Shown here one piece after another: positions 26,405 to 35,499 of a stretch of DNA of 64,000 nt. The stretch is taken from the NCBI RefSeq assembly GCF_001511835.1, contig NZ_LN997848.1, positions 930,001 through 994,000 of the forward strand, given 5' to 3'. This stretch comes from Magnetospirillum sp. XM-1 (lineage in GTDB: Bacteria > Pseudomonadota > Alphaproteobacteria > Rhodospirillales > Magnetospirillaceae). Numbering within the stretch: position 1 is the first letter of the stretch; each line of letters begins with the position of its first letter. The position numbers and the translations under genes were made by a program. The notes below the pieces were generated by a model. The model made no database searches. It was not told the DNA's origin and saw only the letters and a list, made by a program, of their open reading frames with translations.

Positions 26405-27334
26405 CTAGCTTTTCCGTTGCTGGCGGATCAGTTCGGCGATGATGCCGAAACACAGGGACTGGCTGCCCAGGATGACCAGCCCTAAGACCAGATTGACGTT
26501 GCCGACCGGCTTGTCGGCCAGCCCCAGGAAGTAAAGCGCCAGTTCGACGAAAAACAGCGCCGTCCCGGCCAGCCCGAAGGCCAGTCCGAACCGCCCGAAC
26601 ACCCGCATGGGGGCATACATGGCCAGAATGATGAGAATCTGGCTGAGCGCGATGAAGGGATACTTCAGCGAGATGAACGACCGGCCGCTGGTCCTCGGCC
26701 GGAAGGACACGTCCACCTGGGAAAAGCGCATGCCCTTGAAATAGGCGTCCAGCAGGATCTGCTGGGCATAGTTGTAGTCGCCGGGAATGTGGAAGGTCCC
26801 AAGGTAATCGGCGCCCAGGGCGATGATGCCCGGCTGGCCGTCCGTCACCTTCTGTCCCGTCAGATAGCTCATCAGCCGGTTGAAGAACAGGTTGCCCAGC
26901 TTGCGGACCAGCGGCATGCGATAGCTGATGCGGCTGTGGCGATGGCCGTAGACCACATCGGAGCACCCATCCAGGATGGGGAGGATCAGGGGCGTGATAT
27001 CCGCCGGGTCATGCTGCAGGTCGGCATCGAACTTGACCACCAGATCGGCGCCGCGGGCGATGGCCTCGGTGATGCCGGTCCGTACCGCGGCGCCTAGGCC
27101 CCGGTTGATGCGATGGGACACCAGGACATCCACTCCGGCGTCCCGGGCGGCGTCCGCCGTGCGGTCGGTGGAGCCGTCATCGACCACCAGGATGGCGAGG
27201 TCGCCGCCCAGATCCCTGATGCCGCTCTCGACGGTGCGCAGGGCGGTGATGGCCGCCGCGATGGAATGCTCTTCGTTGAAGGCGGGAACGATGACGAACA
27301 GCTTGAAGCCGGGCGTCCCGCTTTGGAGTGTCAT
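26405..27334 (-). CDS. Family 2 glycosyltransferase with C-terminal membrane helices
   Basis: A 309-residue GT2 enzyme. KLFVIVPAFNEEHSI at the N-terminus and VKFDADLQHDP near residue 100 are the catalytic motifs; two membrane segments occupy about residues 240-300. It resembles polyprenyl-phosphate glycosyltransferases. The start at 27334 lies five bases after the aminotransferase stop. A longer open frame through the aminotransferase region is only an overlap artefact. Confidence 0.88.
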   Translation of the reverse strand: MTLQSGTPGFKLFVIVPAFNEEHSIAAAITALRTVESGIRDLGGDLAILVVDDGSTDRTADAARDAGVDVLVSHRINRGLGAAVRTGITEAIARGADLVVKFDADLQHDPADITPLILPILDGCSDVVYGHRHSRISYRMPLVRKLGNLFFNRLMSYLTGQKVTDGQPGIIALGADYLGTFHIPGDYNYAQQILLDAYFKGMRFSQVDVSFRPRTSGRSFISLKYPFIALSQILIILAMYAPMRVFGRFGLAFGLAGTALFFVELALYFLGLADKPVGNVNLVLGLVILGSQSLCFGIIAELIRQQRKS

Positions 27335-27339
27335 GGCTT

Positions 27340-28599
27340 TCAGCTCTCCGGCGGCGCTTTGTAGAAATCGCGGATGGCGCGGACGATCCGGCGGGCCTCG
27401 ACCTCGGGGTATTCCGGATAGGTCGGCAGCAGCAGCACGGATTTTGCCACCTGACGCGCCTGGGGGCAATCGCGGTGGAACGGGGCGAAGACCGGATAGT
27501 CGGCGCAATTGCCGATATGCTGAACCACCACGTCCAGTCCGGCGTTCAGCAGATATTCCTGCAAGGCCAGCCGGTCGGCGACCTGGATGGGAAAGGGCAT
27601 GAAGATGTCGTCCGCCCCGGGCAGGGGTCGGGGCAATCCCACTTGGGGCAGATCGGCCAGACCGTCGCGGTAAAGCCGGGCCAGACGCAGCCGGTGGACC
27701 TGATCGGCGTCGGCGCGGCGCAATTGGTCGAGGGCCATGCGGGCCTGCATGGGGGTCAGGCGGCGCTGCCAATCCGGCGGCAGGTGGCTGCGAAGAAGGG
27801 GGTTGCGCTCGGTGGAGAACAGGGCGGCGCCCTTGCGCTCTCCCCGAATGGCCAGGCTTCGGAAAACGTGCCGGGTCAGCCAGGGAAATATCGCCCGCGA
27901 CACCGCCAGGGCGATGATGGCGCAGTGGATGATCCGCTTGACCAGGAAGGAGGTGGCAAGGTCCGGCCAATCCGCCATATGAGCGCGGATCGAGGCGGCC
28001 AGGGCATCGTCGTCGGTGACAACAACGCCGCCATAGAAGCAGTTGATGTTCTTGGCCCGCCCCAGGCTGAACATGGCGGCGTGGCCCACGCCTCCGGCGG
28101 CGCGGCCCTGCCAGCGCCCACCAAAGGCCTGGGCGGCGTCTTCCAGCAGGGGAATGCCTGCGGCCTCGCAGACGGCGGCAAGACGCCCGAGATCGGCCAT
28201 GATGCCGTGCAGGTGGGTGGACAGCACCGCCGCCACGCCATCGTCGATCAGGGCAGCCACCTGATCGGGATCGAGATTGCCGGTCCGGGGATCGACGTCG
28301 GCGAAGACCGGAACGCCGCGGGCGCACACCACCATGTTGACTACGTCGTAGATGGTGTAGGGCGACAGCACGACCTTGCGCCGCTCCGTGCGCGCCAGAA
28401 GCGCCTCGAGGATCAGAAACAGGCCCACCCGCGCCTGGGGCGTGGCGATGGCATGGCGCCGCCCGGTCAGCCGGGCGATCTCGGCCTCCAGCCGCGCCAC
28501 GTCGTCGCCCTTGTGAATGGTCCCGCCTAGAATCTCCCCGGCGGCCTGAAGGAAGATGCGCGGCGTCCCGTAGAACTTGAAGCGTGGCCAAGCGCTCAT
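27340..28599 (-). CDS. DegT/DnrJ/EryC1/StrS aminotransferase (third copy)
   Basis: A 419-residue PLP enzyme. K183 in SLGRAKNINCFYGG is the PLP lysine, and LLEDAAQAFGG near residue 151 binds PLP. It is longer and more divergent than the other two aminotransferases in the window, with an extra C-terminal portion and a hydrophobic patch in the middle. It overlaps the upstream methyltransferase (ATGA) and is followed by a GT2 and a GMC oxidoreductase that could make the keto substrate. Confidence 0.87.
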   Translation of the reverse strand: MSAWPRFKFYGTPRIFLQAAGEILGGTIHKGDDVARLEAEIARLTGRRHAIATPQARVGLFLILEALLARTERRKVVLSPYTIYDVVNMVVCARGVPVFADVDPRTGNLDPDQVAALIDDGVAAVLSTHLHGIMADLGRLAAVCEAAGIPLLEDAAQAFGGRWQGRAAGGVGHAAMFSLGRAKNINCFYGGVVVTDDDALAASIRAHMADWPDLATSFLVKRIIHCAIIALAVSRAIFPWLTRHVFRSLAIRGERKGAALFSTERNPLLRSHLPPDWQRRLTPMQARMALDQLRRADADQVHRLRLARLYRDGLADLPQVGLPRPLPGADDIFMPFPIQVADRLALQEYLLNAGLDVVVQHIGNCADYPVFAPFHRDCPQARQVAKSVLLLPTYPEYPEVEARRIVRAIRDFYKAPPES

Positions 28600-29159
28600 G
28601 GGCCGTCCTTTCCGTCCGGCGCCCGTGCTTCGAACACGGCGATCTGGTTGAGGCCAAGCATGAAGCGAGCGTAATGGACGAGGCGCAATCCGGCGCTCCG
28701 GGCCGCCTGCTCGATCCGGGGCCGGTCGGGCAGGGCGGCGGCGCTCTGGTAGGTATCCGAGCCGAACACGCCCAATCGCGCCCCGATCCGGTGTAAGGCA
28801 TTGGCCTGGGGCGTGGGCGAGGTCACCACGATGCGTCCCCCCTGGTTCAGCCGCTCGGCGAAGGAGGCGAACAATCCCTCCAGATCGGGGATATAGCCGA
28901 TCACCGCCATGGCGATGATGGTATCAAATCCGGATATGTCCCCCAAGGTCTCCACCGCCTGGAACACATGGCCGGGATGGAGGCGCCGCGCCTCGGCCAG
29001 GGCTGCCGCATCGGCATCCAGGCCGACGAATTGCCCGGCCGGCACCAGATCGCAAAGCCGTCCCCGGCCGCATCCATAATCCAGAACCCGGCCACGCAAG
29101 AAGGGTCGGACGGTGCCGATCCGCATTCGGGCGAGCAGGGGGGACAACAGGCCGTTCAC
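28596..29159 (-). CDS. Class I SAM-dependent methyltransferase
   Basis: A 187-residue methyltransferase with motif I VLDYGCGRGRLCDLV near residue 27 and VGLDADAAAL after it. GTG at 29159 is taken as start because it overlaps the upstream stop in a GTGA arrangement; an ATG 13 codons further up lies inside the neighbouring gene. The TAIAMAVIGYIPDLE-like post-motif region and VTSPTP segment match small-molecule methyltransferases. It overlaps the next gene by ATGA. Confidence 0.83.
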   Translation of the reverse strand: MNGLLSPLLARMRIGTVRPFLRGRVLDYGCGRGRLCDLVPAGQFVGLDADAAALAEARRLHPGHVFQAVETLGDISGFDTIIAMAVIGYIPDLEGLFASFAERLNQGGRIVVTSPTPQANALHRIGARLGVFGSDTYQSAAALPDRPRIEQAARSAGLRLVHYARFMLGLNQIAVFEARAPDGKDGP

Positions 29160-29932
29160 CGGGCGGCATCCTTCTTTCGCAGCAGGCAAAGAACCCACAT
29201 CGACAACAAACGGGTGGCCAGCCTGTTCAGAAGGAACTCCAGCGCCATGGCGCCCCGGGCATAGAGGCCGACAAGACGTGGCGGGATGCGGAAATGCATG
29301 GAATTCAGCACGAAGAGATGGGCGACGTTACCGCCATATTCCGTCCGCTCCACCGTAAAGCGGTCTTGCAGCGTCGAGACCACCTGCTCGATGTCGATGG
29401 ACTGCTCGTTGTCTTGAAAATAGCTGGGATCGAGCCGGTACCACAGCTTGCGCGCCCGGTCGAAGATGGATCCGACCTCGGGCTCCCATAACAGGAAATG
29501 CCCACCGGGCCTGAGGACCCTGGAAATCTCCGCCAGGGTCCGCTCCAGGTGCGGGTGGCTGTGGTGGAGGGATTCGGTGACCACCACGTCGAAGGTTTCT
29601 TCGGCGAAGGCCAGTTCCGCCATGGAACCGGTCACCACCAGCGATCCCGGAAAGCGGCGGCGAAAGATGCGGCACTGGGCGTCGGAAATATCCACACCCA
29701 CCACGTCGCATCCCCGTTCCCGGAAGAACACGGAATTTTCGCCCCCGCCGCAGGCGACGTCGAGCACCCGCGCCCCAGAAAGGTCAATTCCGGCGAATAT
29801 GCGGGAATACAGGCGATTGCGATAAGCCAGGGCCTGGGGGCTGGCAAAGTGGGAATCGTAGGTGTCGGCGATGGCGTTGTAGTAGGAGCGTTGCTCCTGC
29901 TCGGCGGCGCGGTCGTTCGTCGCTGGGTCCAT
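29156..29932 (-). CDS. Class I SAM-dependent methyltransferase
   Basis: A 258-residue methyltransferase. [15 protein letters not shown] near residue 56 is motif [11 protein letters not shown] the acidic loop, and [15 protein letters not shown] motif III. The final 40 residues are rich in hydrophobic and basic residues and may lie on the membrane. It is the first gene after purH in the minus-strand run, separated by a 62-base gap that contains a strong hairpin, so it may have its own promoter or rely on read-through. Confidence 0.83.
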   Translation of the reverse strand: MDPATNDRAAEQEQRSYYNAIADTYDSHFASPQALAYRNRLYSRIFAGIDLSGARVLDVACGGGENSVFFRERGCDVVGVDISDAQCRIFRRRFPGSLVVTGSMAELAFAEETFDVVVTESLHHSHPHLERTLAEISRVLRPGGHFLLWEPEVGSIFDRARKLWYRLDPSYFQDNEQSIDIEQVVSTLQDRFTVERTEYGGNVAHLFVLNSMHFRIPPRLVGLYARGAMALEFLLNRLATRLLSMWVLCLLRKKDAAR

Positions 29933-29959
29933 GGCGTTCCCCCAAGGGTGCCGATGGCT

Positions 29960-29987
29960 GGGGCGAACCGTCGGAACGGCTCGCCCC
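29960..29987 (-). terminator. Strong hairpin downstream of purH
   Basis: GGGGCGA (29960-29966) pairs with TCGCCCC (29981-29987), and CCGT (29968-29971) pairs with ACGG (29976-29979) around a four-base loop, with one mismatch. It lies eight bases after the purH stop. No run of U follows on the minus strand, so it may be an imperfect or Rho-assisted terminator, or a 3' stabilising stem. Confidence 0.5.
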
Positions 29988-29994
29988 GAAGCCC

Positions 29995-31575
29995 TCAGTG
30001 CCGGAAGTGGCGCATACCGGTGAAGACCATGGCCAGGCCCTTCTCGTCGGCCGCCGCGATCACCTCGGCGTCGCGCATGGAGCCACCCGGCTGGATCACC
30101 GCGGTCGCACCCGCCGCCGCCGCCGCCAGCAGACCGTCGGCGAAGGGGAAGAAGGCATCCGACGCCACCACCGAACCGATGGTCTGGGGCTCGGACAGGC
30201 CGGCGGCGGTGGCCGCCTCCTGGGCCTTCCAGGCGGCGATGCGCGACGAATCCACCCGGCTCATCTGCCCCGCCCCGATGCCCACGGTGGCGCCGTCCTT
30301 GACGTAGATGATGGCGTTGGACTTGACGTGCTTGCAGATGCGGAAGGCGGTGAGCAGGTCGGCCAGTTCGCGCTCGGTGGGCGCCCGCTTGGTCACCACC
30401 TTGAGATCGGCGGCCATGACGCGGCCGTTGTCCTTGGTCTGGAACAGATAGCCGCCGGCCACCGGGCGCAGCGTCATGCCGGGCTCGGAGGGGTCGGGCA
30501 TGCCGCCGGTGACCAGCAGGCGCAGGTTCTTCTTGGCGGCGAAGACGGCGACGGCGTCGTCATCGGCCTCGGGCGCAATCACCACTTCGGTGAACAGCTT
30601 GGCGATCTCCTCGGCGGTGACCTTGTCCAGGCGGCGGTTCATGGCGACGATGCCGCCGAAGGCCGAGACCGGATCGCAGGCCAGCGCCCGCAGATAGGCG
30701 CTCTTGAGATCCGTGCCCACCGACACGCCGCAGGGATTGGCGTGCTTGATGATGGCGATGGCCGGCTGGTCGAACTCGGCGGCCAGCTCGAAGGCGGCGT
30801 CGGTGTCGTTCAGGTTGTTGTAGGAGAGTTCCTTGCCCTGCAGCTGACGCGCCGTGGCCACGCCGGCGCGGGACGAGCCGTTGGTGTAGAAGGCGGCGGC
30901 CTGGTGCGGGTTCTCGCCGTAACGCAGCGACTGCTTCAACTCGCCCGCCACCACCACGCGGCGCGGGAAGGTGTCGCCCAATTCACGCGCGAACCACTGG
31001 CTGATGGCGGCGTCGTAGGCGCCGGTCCGCGCATAGGCCGTGGCGGCCAGACGCTTCCTCAGGCCCAGGGTGGTGCCGCCCTTGTTGGCCTCCATCTCGG
31101 ACTGCACCACGGCGTAATCCTCGACGTCCACCACCACGGTGACCGAGTCATGGTTCTTGGAGGCGGCGCGGATCATGGCGGGGCCGCCGATGTCGATGTT
31201 CTCGACGCAGGTCTCGTAATCGGCGCCCTTGGCCACCGTCTCCTCGAAGGGGTAGAGGTTAACCACCAGGAGGTCGATTTCCTTGATGCCGTGGGCCGCC
31301 ATGGCCTTCTCGTGCTCGGCGTTGCCGCGGATGCCCAGCAGGCCGCCATGCACCTTGGGATGCAGGGTCTTGACCCGGCCGTCCAGCATCTCGGGGAAGC
31401 CGGTGAAGTCGGAGACGTCGATCACCGCCAGGCCGGCGTCGCGCATGGCCTTGGCGGTGCCGCCGGTGGACAGCAGTTCGACGCCCGACTTGGTCAGGAA
31501 ACGGGCGAACTCGATCAGGCCGGTCTTGTCGGAAACCGAAAGCAGGGCGCGGCGGACGGGGCGGATATCGGACAT
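29995..31575 (-). CDS. purH: Bifunctional AICAR formyltransferase/IMP cyclohydrolase
   Basis: A 526-residue protein that performs the last two steps of IMP synthesis. The N-terminal IMP cyclohydrolase domain starts [19 protein letters not shown] and has [16 protein letters not shown]; the C-terminal AICAR transformylase domain contains the conserved lysine-histidine region [11 protein letters not shown] and ends in [17 protein letters not shown]. Length is normal. It is the only clear housekeeping gene in the window. It starts 24 bases after the capD stop and may be transcribed with it. Confidence 0.97.
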   Translation of the reverse strand: MSDIRPVRRALLSVSDKTGLIEFARFLTKSGVELLSTGGTAKAMRDAGLAVIDVSDFTGFPEMLDGRVKTLHPKVHGGLLGIRGNAEHEKAMAAHGIKEIDLLVVNLYPFEETVAKGADYETCVENIDIGGPAMIRAASKNHDSVTVVVDVEDYAVVQSEMEANKGGTTLGLRKRLAATAYARTGAYDAAISQWFARELGDTFPRRVVVAGELKQSLRYGENPHQAAAFYTNGSSRAGVATARQLQGKELSYNNLNDTDAAFELAAEFDQPAIAIIKHANPCGVSVGTDLKSAYLRALACDPVSAFGGIVAMNRRLDKVTAEEIAKLFTEVVIAPEADDDAVAVFAAKKNLRLLVTGGMPDPSEPGMTLRPVAGGYLFQTKDNGRVMAADLKVVTKRAPTERELADLLTAFRICKHVKSNAIIYVKDGATVGIGAGQMSRVDSSRIAAWKAQEAATAAGLSEPQTIGSVVASDAFFPFADGLLAAAAAGATAVIQPGGSMRDAEVIAAADEKGLAMVFTGMRHFRH

Positions 31576-31599
31576 GGCAGGCAGTTCTCCGGGGGCAGG

Positions 31600-33516
31600 T
31601 CAGTCTTGGGGGGCAAGAACGGGGGTGTTTGGGGTAACGGTATATTCCGGGACCACGTGGCACAGGGCGGCCAGGGCGCCGTCGGCGTCATGGTCGCGGC
31701 AAAGCCGGGCGAGGCCGTCGATGGCGGCGCCCAGTTCGACGGCATCGGCGGAGCGCGGCTCGGCCACCAGGATGCCGGGCATTTCCGTGCTGACGGTGGG
31801 CTCGGAGCCGTGGAACAGCTCTTCGAACAGCTTCTCGCCGGGGCGCAGCCCGGTAAAGGCGATCTTGACGTCAATGTCGGGGCGCAGCCCGGCCAGGCGG
31901 ATCATCTGGCGGGCGAGATGGACGATCTTGACCGGCTCGCCCATGTCGAGGACGAAGATCTTGCCGCGATAGGCCGGATGACCGATGCCGAAGGCCGAGG
32001 CCTGCAGCACCAGTTCCACAGCTTCCCTGACCGTCATGAAATAGCGGGTCATGTCGGGGTGGGTCACGGTGAGCGGCCCGCCTTCGGCCAGCTGCTTCTG
32101 GAACAGCGGCACCACCGAGCCAGTGGAGCCCAGCACGTTGCCGAAGCGCACGGTGACGAAGCGGGTGCCGCCTTGCTCGCCTTCCGCCAGATCCAGGGCC
32201 TGGGCGTACATCTCGGCGACCCGCTTGGTGGCGCCCATCACATTGGTGGGATTGACCGCCTTGTCGGTGGAGATCTGCACCATCAGGGAAACGCCGTTGG
32301 CGCGGCAGGCATCGGCGACCTGACGGGTGCCGACGCAATTGGTCAGAATGCCCTCGTCGGGATTGTACTCGACCATGGGCACGTGCTTGAGCGCCGCGGC
32401 GTGGAACACCAGATCGGGGCGGTGGGCCGCCATCGCCCCGCTGACCCGCGCCGCGTCACGCACGTCGCCCAGCAGCGGGATCAGCTCCAGGCCGGGCTGG
32501 CGGGCGGTGATTTCCTGGTCGATGGCGTAGAGATTGAACTCGCAAGCCTCGAACAGCACCAGCGAGGCCGGGCCGAAATCGCTGATCTGGCGCACCAGTT
32601 CGCTGCCGATGGAGCCACCGGCGCCGGTGACCAGGACGCGGCGGCCCTTGATCATGGACTCCATGGCCGGGCGGTCCAGCACCGCCTGGGGCCGGCCCAG
32701 CAGATCCTCGACGGCGATGGGGCGCATGGTGACGCGCTCCTCCACCCCGTCCTTCAACTCCATCAGGCGCGGAATGCGGGCCAGGGTCATGCCCAGCCGG
32801 TCGGCCTCGTCCAGCAACGCCCGCACCTCGGCACCATCCAGACGGTGGTCGGTGATGACCAGGCGCTGCGGCGCCTGGCCCTTCTGGCGCAGCGACATAA
32901 CCACATCGGCCATCTCGTCGGTGGAGCCCAGCACGTCGATGCCGTGGATGTGGCGGCCCACCCGCGCGCCACGCGAACTCAGCAGTCCGACCGCCCGGTA
33001 TTCGGCGTCGGGGGAACGGGCGGCGCGCAGGAACAGCTCGGCCTCGTCGCCGGCGCCGACCAGCAGCACCGGGACGCGGGCATGGTCGCTTTCGGCGCGC
33101 TTGCGGCTCTGGCGATGGTCCTTGAACATCCGGTAGACGAAGCGTGGCCCGCCCAGCAGGGCCAGCAGCACGAACCAGTTGATCAGCAGCACCGAGCGCG
33201 GCAGGGACTGCAGCCGGGTGGTCAGGAACAGCAGGGCGAGAAAGACCAGGATGGTCAGCGTCGCGGCCCGCGTCAGGGCCATCAGATCGTTGACCGAGGC
33301 ATAGCGCCAGACGCCGCGATAAAGCCGCTGGGACACGAAGATCGGGGCCGCGATCAAGGTGAACAGGGCCGTGGCCAGCCCCAGATCGAGGCGATCCCAC
33401 CAGATCCAGGTGTCTTCGCCCAGGCGCAGATAGAGCGCCACCACGAAGGACAGCGCCGCCATCACCACATCGTGGGCGAACGCCAGATAGGCACGCGACA
33501 GCGGCGGCAGTCTCAT
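31600..33516 (-). CDS. WbpM/CapD-type membrane nucleoside-diphosphate-sugar 4,6-dehydratase
   Basis: A 638-residue protein. Four hydrophobic segments occupy about residues 10-115, followed by a CoA-binding-like Rossmann region with LLVGAGDEAELFL and a second Rossmann dehydratase domain with VTGAGGSIGSELV near residue 290. The active site reads STDKAVNPTNVMGATK: methionine replaces the usual tyrosine (MxxxK), as in long-form UDP-GlcNAc C6-dehydratases such as WbpM. It probably supplies UDP-4-keto-6-deoxy-N-acetylhexosamine to the aminotransferases of this cluster. The purH gene follows 24 bases later. Confidence 0.92.
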   Translation of the reverse strand: MRLPPLSRAYLAFAHDVVMAALSFVVALYLRLGEDTWIWWDRLDLGLATALFTLIAAPIFVSQRLYRGVWRYASVNDLMALTRAATLTILVFLALLFLTTRLQSLPRSVLLINWFVLLALLGGPRFVYRMFKDHRQSRKRAESDHARVPVLLVGAGDEAELFLRAARSPDAEYRAVGLLSSRGARVGRHIHGIDVLGSTDEMADVVMSLRQKGQAPQRLVITDHRLDGAEVRALLDEADRLGMTLARIPRLMELKDGVEERVTMRPIAVEDLLGRPQAVLDRPAMESMIKGRRVLVTGAGGSIGSELVRQISDFGPASLVLFEACEFNLYAIDQEITARQPGLELIPLLGDVRDAARVSGAMAAHRPDLVFHAAALKHVPMVEYNPDEGILTNCVGTRQVADACRANGVSLMVQISTDKAVNPTNVMGATKRVAEMYAQALDLAEGEQGGTRFVTVRFGNVLGSTGSVVPLFQKQLAEGGPLTVTHPDMTRYFMTVREAVELVLQASAFGIGHPAYRGKIFVLDMGEPVKIVHLARQMIRLAGLRPDIDVKIAFTGLRPGEKLFEELFHGSEPTVSTEMPGILVAEPRSADAVELGAAIDGLARLCRDHDADGALAALCHVVPEYTVTPNTPVLAPQD

Positions 33517-33537
33517 GGATATCCATTCCCCGGAGGA

Positions 33538-33553
33538 CCCGGCTGCTGCCGGG
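33538..33553 (-). other. Stem-loop in the dehydratase gene leader
   Basis: CCCGGC (33538-33543) and GCCGGG (33548-33553) form a perfect six-base stem with a four-base loop 22 bases ahead of the dehydratase ATG at 33516. It falls in the 162-base divergent intergenic region and could affect translation of the dehydratase message. No other evidence supports a regulatory role. Confidence 0.25.
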
Positions 33554-33617
33554 GTGCCGAATGCCTCTGATTAAGGGAGAGCGGCCGCAGGGTCAAGTCC
33601 GCGCAGCCTTAGGGCTC

Positions 33618-33646
33618 TGGACTTCACTTTCGGCTGCGGATATCTA
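33618..33646 (+). promoter_or_regulatory. Possible promoter for the membrane-protein gene at 33679
   Basis: TGGACT (33618-33623), a 17-base spacer and TATCTA (33641-33646) lie 33 bases before the ATG at 33679 in a divergent intergenic region. Both boxes are partial matches to the sigma-70 consensus. Confidence 0.3.
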
Positions 33647-33678
33647 GGTTCCTCGTTGCGGCAAGGACAGTACGATTC

Positions 33679-35499
33679 ATGGCGATCGCCTCCTATTTGT
33701 CTGATTCCTGGGCTCTGCTTGGCCGGGTCTCCCCGCAACCCGGTGTCGTCGCCGCCTCGGTGGCAGCCATCGTCGTCGTCGCCCTGGCCGGGCGGTTGCT
33801 GCTGCCCCGGTCCGAGCCGGCGCTGGCCTTCGGCGCCGGCATGGGCGGGCTGATTCTGGTGGGGACCGCCTTTGGTGTCGCCGGGTTGGATTTGCGCCTT
33901 GGCCTGCTCGTGATCGCCGTGGCCGCTGCGGCCTGCCTGATCCGGGATCGCCGTGAACTGGGACAATGGGCCGGTGTCGGGTTGCCGGTCCTGGCGATGG
34001 CCTTGCCCCTGCTGCTGCTGCTGTCGGACCGCCGCGGCTCGGAATGGGATGAGTTCAGCCACTGGCTTCATGCCTTCCGCTATGTCCAGGTCAACCATGC
34101 GGTTCCGGGTGGTCCGGCCGTTCCGGTCATGGCGACCTGCTGCGCCGCCTACCCCTATGGCTGGCCCATGGTCGGCCTTGCCGCCATGACGCTGTCGGGC
34201 TTCTCGGAAGCGGTGCCCGCGTTGCTCAACGTGCTGCTGCTGGCGCTATTCGCCATGCTGCTGGCCGGGCTGGCGCGCGGCGAGCCGTCGGCCGGCCGGC
34301 TGGGACCGGCCGCCGCCGCGGTGGCCCTGCTGGCCGCCACCGTGGCGTCTCCCACCTTCGTGCACAAACTGGCCTTTTCCGCCTATGCCGACGTAGCGAC
34401 CGCTTTCCTGGCAGCCGTTCTGGCCCTGCTGGGGGAGCGGGTGGCGGGCGATGGCGACCGGGTGTCCCGCCACCGGCTGGCCCTGGCCTTTGGGCTGGTG
34501 GGTGCGGCGCTGATGGGGGTCAAGCCGGGCAATGCCGCTCTGTTCGGCTGTATTCTGGGCGCCGCCGGCGTGCTTGCCCTGCGCCGGGACGGCTGGAAGG
34601 GCCTGTTCCTGCTCCAATGGGTGTTCATGGTCATTCCCCCGGCCCTGGTCTCGGGGCTGTGGCGATGGCATGTCGATCACCTTCTCGCCGGGCGCGAAAT
34701 GGTGATTCAGCCCATGGACCGGTGGCACGTGGCCGAGATTCCCCAGATCCTGCTGGCCATGCTGGACGTGGCCGGCAACAAGGGCGGCTATTTCGGCCTC
34801 GCCCTGATCATGGTGGTGCTGGGGCTGCGCGGTTTCCTGCGCGACCGCGACCGTCTGGACCGCCTGTGCGTCATGGCCGGGCTGGCCTTCCTCGGCTACA
34901 ACCTGTTCCTTCTGGTCACTTACGTGGTGGTGTTCGGCGATTACGAAGCCCTGCACGTCGCCTCGTACTGGCGCTACAACACCCATCTCGGCCTGGTGGT
35001 CATGCTGCCGGCGGCCATCCTGGTCGGCCGGGGACTGGCGCGGGTCGGGCATCTGGCCGCCGCGCGGATGGCGGCGCGGCTCGCCTTGGTTCTGGTTCTG
35101 GCGGGGCCGCTGCTTGCCGTCGGCCAGATCCGCTTCGATCATGACCGGACCAAGCCGTTCCTGCGCCAATCCCTGCATCAGGCCGGAGCCATGATGCCGG
35201 CGGGCGAGCATGCGGTGGTGATCGACCCCCAGGGCACCGGTCTCGCCGGAGTCATGGCGTCCTACGAGTGGAGCGGACGGGTGACGGTGGATTCCTTCAT
35301 GTCCGCCTTCACGCGGAGTGAGGCGCCCCCATGGCTGGACGCGCAGCCCGCCCATTGGGCATTTGTCTATTCCGGGGCCGCCGCCCTGGGACTGGAGCCG
35401 GTCAATTCCGCCTTCCTGCTGCATCGTGAGGGAAGCACCTGGACGGTGATCGATCAGTTCCCCTTCCCTGGCGGCAAGAGCCCCGAGCGTTGGCCCTGA
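33679..35499 (+). CDS. GT-C-like polytopic membrane protein (paralogue of 23071-24909)
   Basis: A 606-residue protein with about twelve membrane segments. SEWDEFSHWLHAFRYV near residue 120 puts an acidic pair in the first large periplasmic loop, followed by AAYPYGWPMVGLAAM. The same layout occurs in the 23071-24909 protein. The C-terminal part from about residue 490 is soluble and contains a MMPAGEHAVVIDPQGTG segment. It is likely a lipid-linked-sugar-dependent transferase acting in the periplasm. AAGGA at 33663-33667 precedes the start. The stop overlaps the next gene (TGATG). Confidence 0.68.
   Translation: MAIASYLSDSWALLGRVSPQPGVVAASVAAIVVVALAGRLLLPRSEPALAFGAGMGGLILVGTAFGVAGLDLRLGLLVIAVAAAACLIRDRRELGQWAGVGLPVLAMALPLLLLLSDRRGSEWDEFSHWLHAFRYVQVNHAVPGGPAVPVMATCCAAYPYGWPMVGLAAMTLSGFSEAVPALLNVLLLALFAMLLAGLARGEPSAGRLGPAAAAVALLAATVASPTFVHKLAFSAYADVATAFLAAVLALLGERVAGDGDRVSRHRLALAFGLVGAALMGVKPGNAALFGCILGAAGVLALRRDGWKGLFLLQWVFMVIPPALVSGLWRWHVDHLLAGREMVIQPMDRWHVAEIPQILLAMLDVAGNKGGYFGLALIMVVLGLRGFLRDRDRLDRLCVMAGLAFLGYNLFLLVTYVVVFGDYEALHVASYWRYNTHLGLVVMLPAAILVGRGLARVGHLAAARMAARLALVLVLAGPLLAVGQIRFDHDRTKPFLRQSLHQAGAMMPAGEHAVVIDPQGTGLAGVMASYEWSGRVTVDSFMSAFTRSEAPPWLDAQPAHWAFVYSGAAALGLEPVNSAFLLHREGSTWTVIDQFPFPGGKSPERWP

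Noticed and set aside
26405..28801. Apparent 798-residue fusion of an upstream region with the GT2 enzyme
   Set aside because: The first part overlaps the aminotransferase and methyltransferase genes in another frame; the GT2 gene has its own ATG at 27334.
29998..33570. Very long open frame (about 1190 codons) on the plus strand opposite purH and the dehydratase
   Set aside because: The opposite-strand genes have clear families (PurH, WbpM-type), while this frame is a low-complexity Gly/His/Val-rich shadow caused by high GC at codon position 3.
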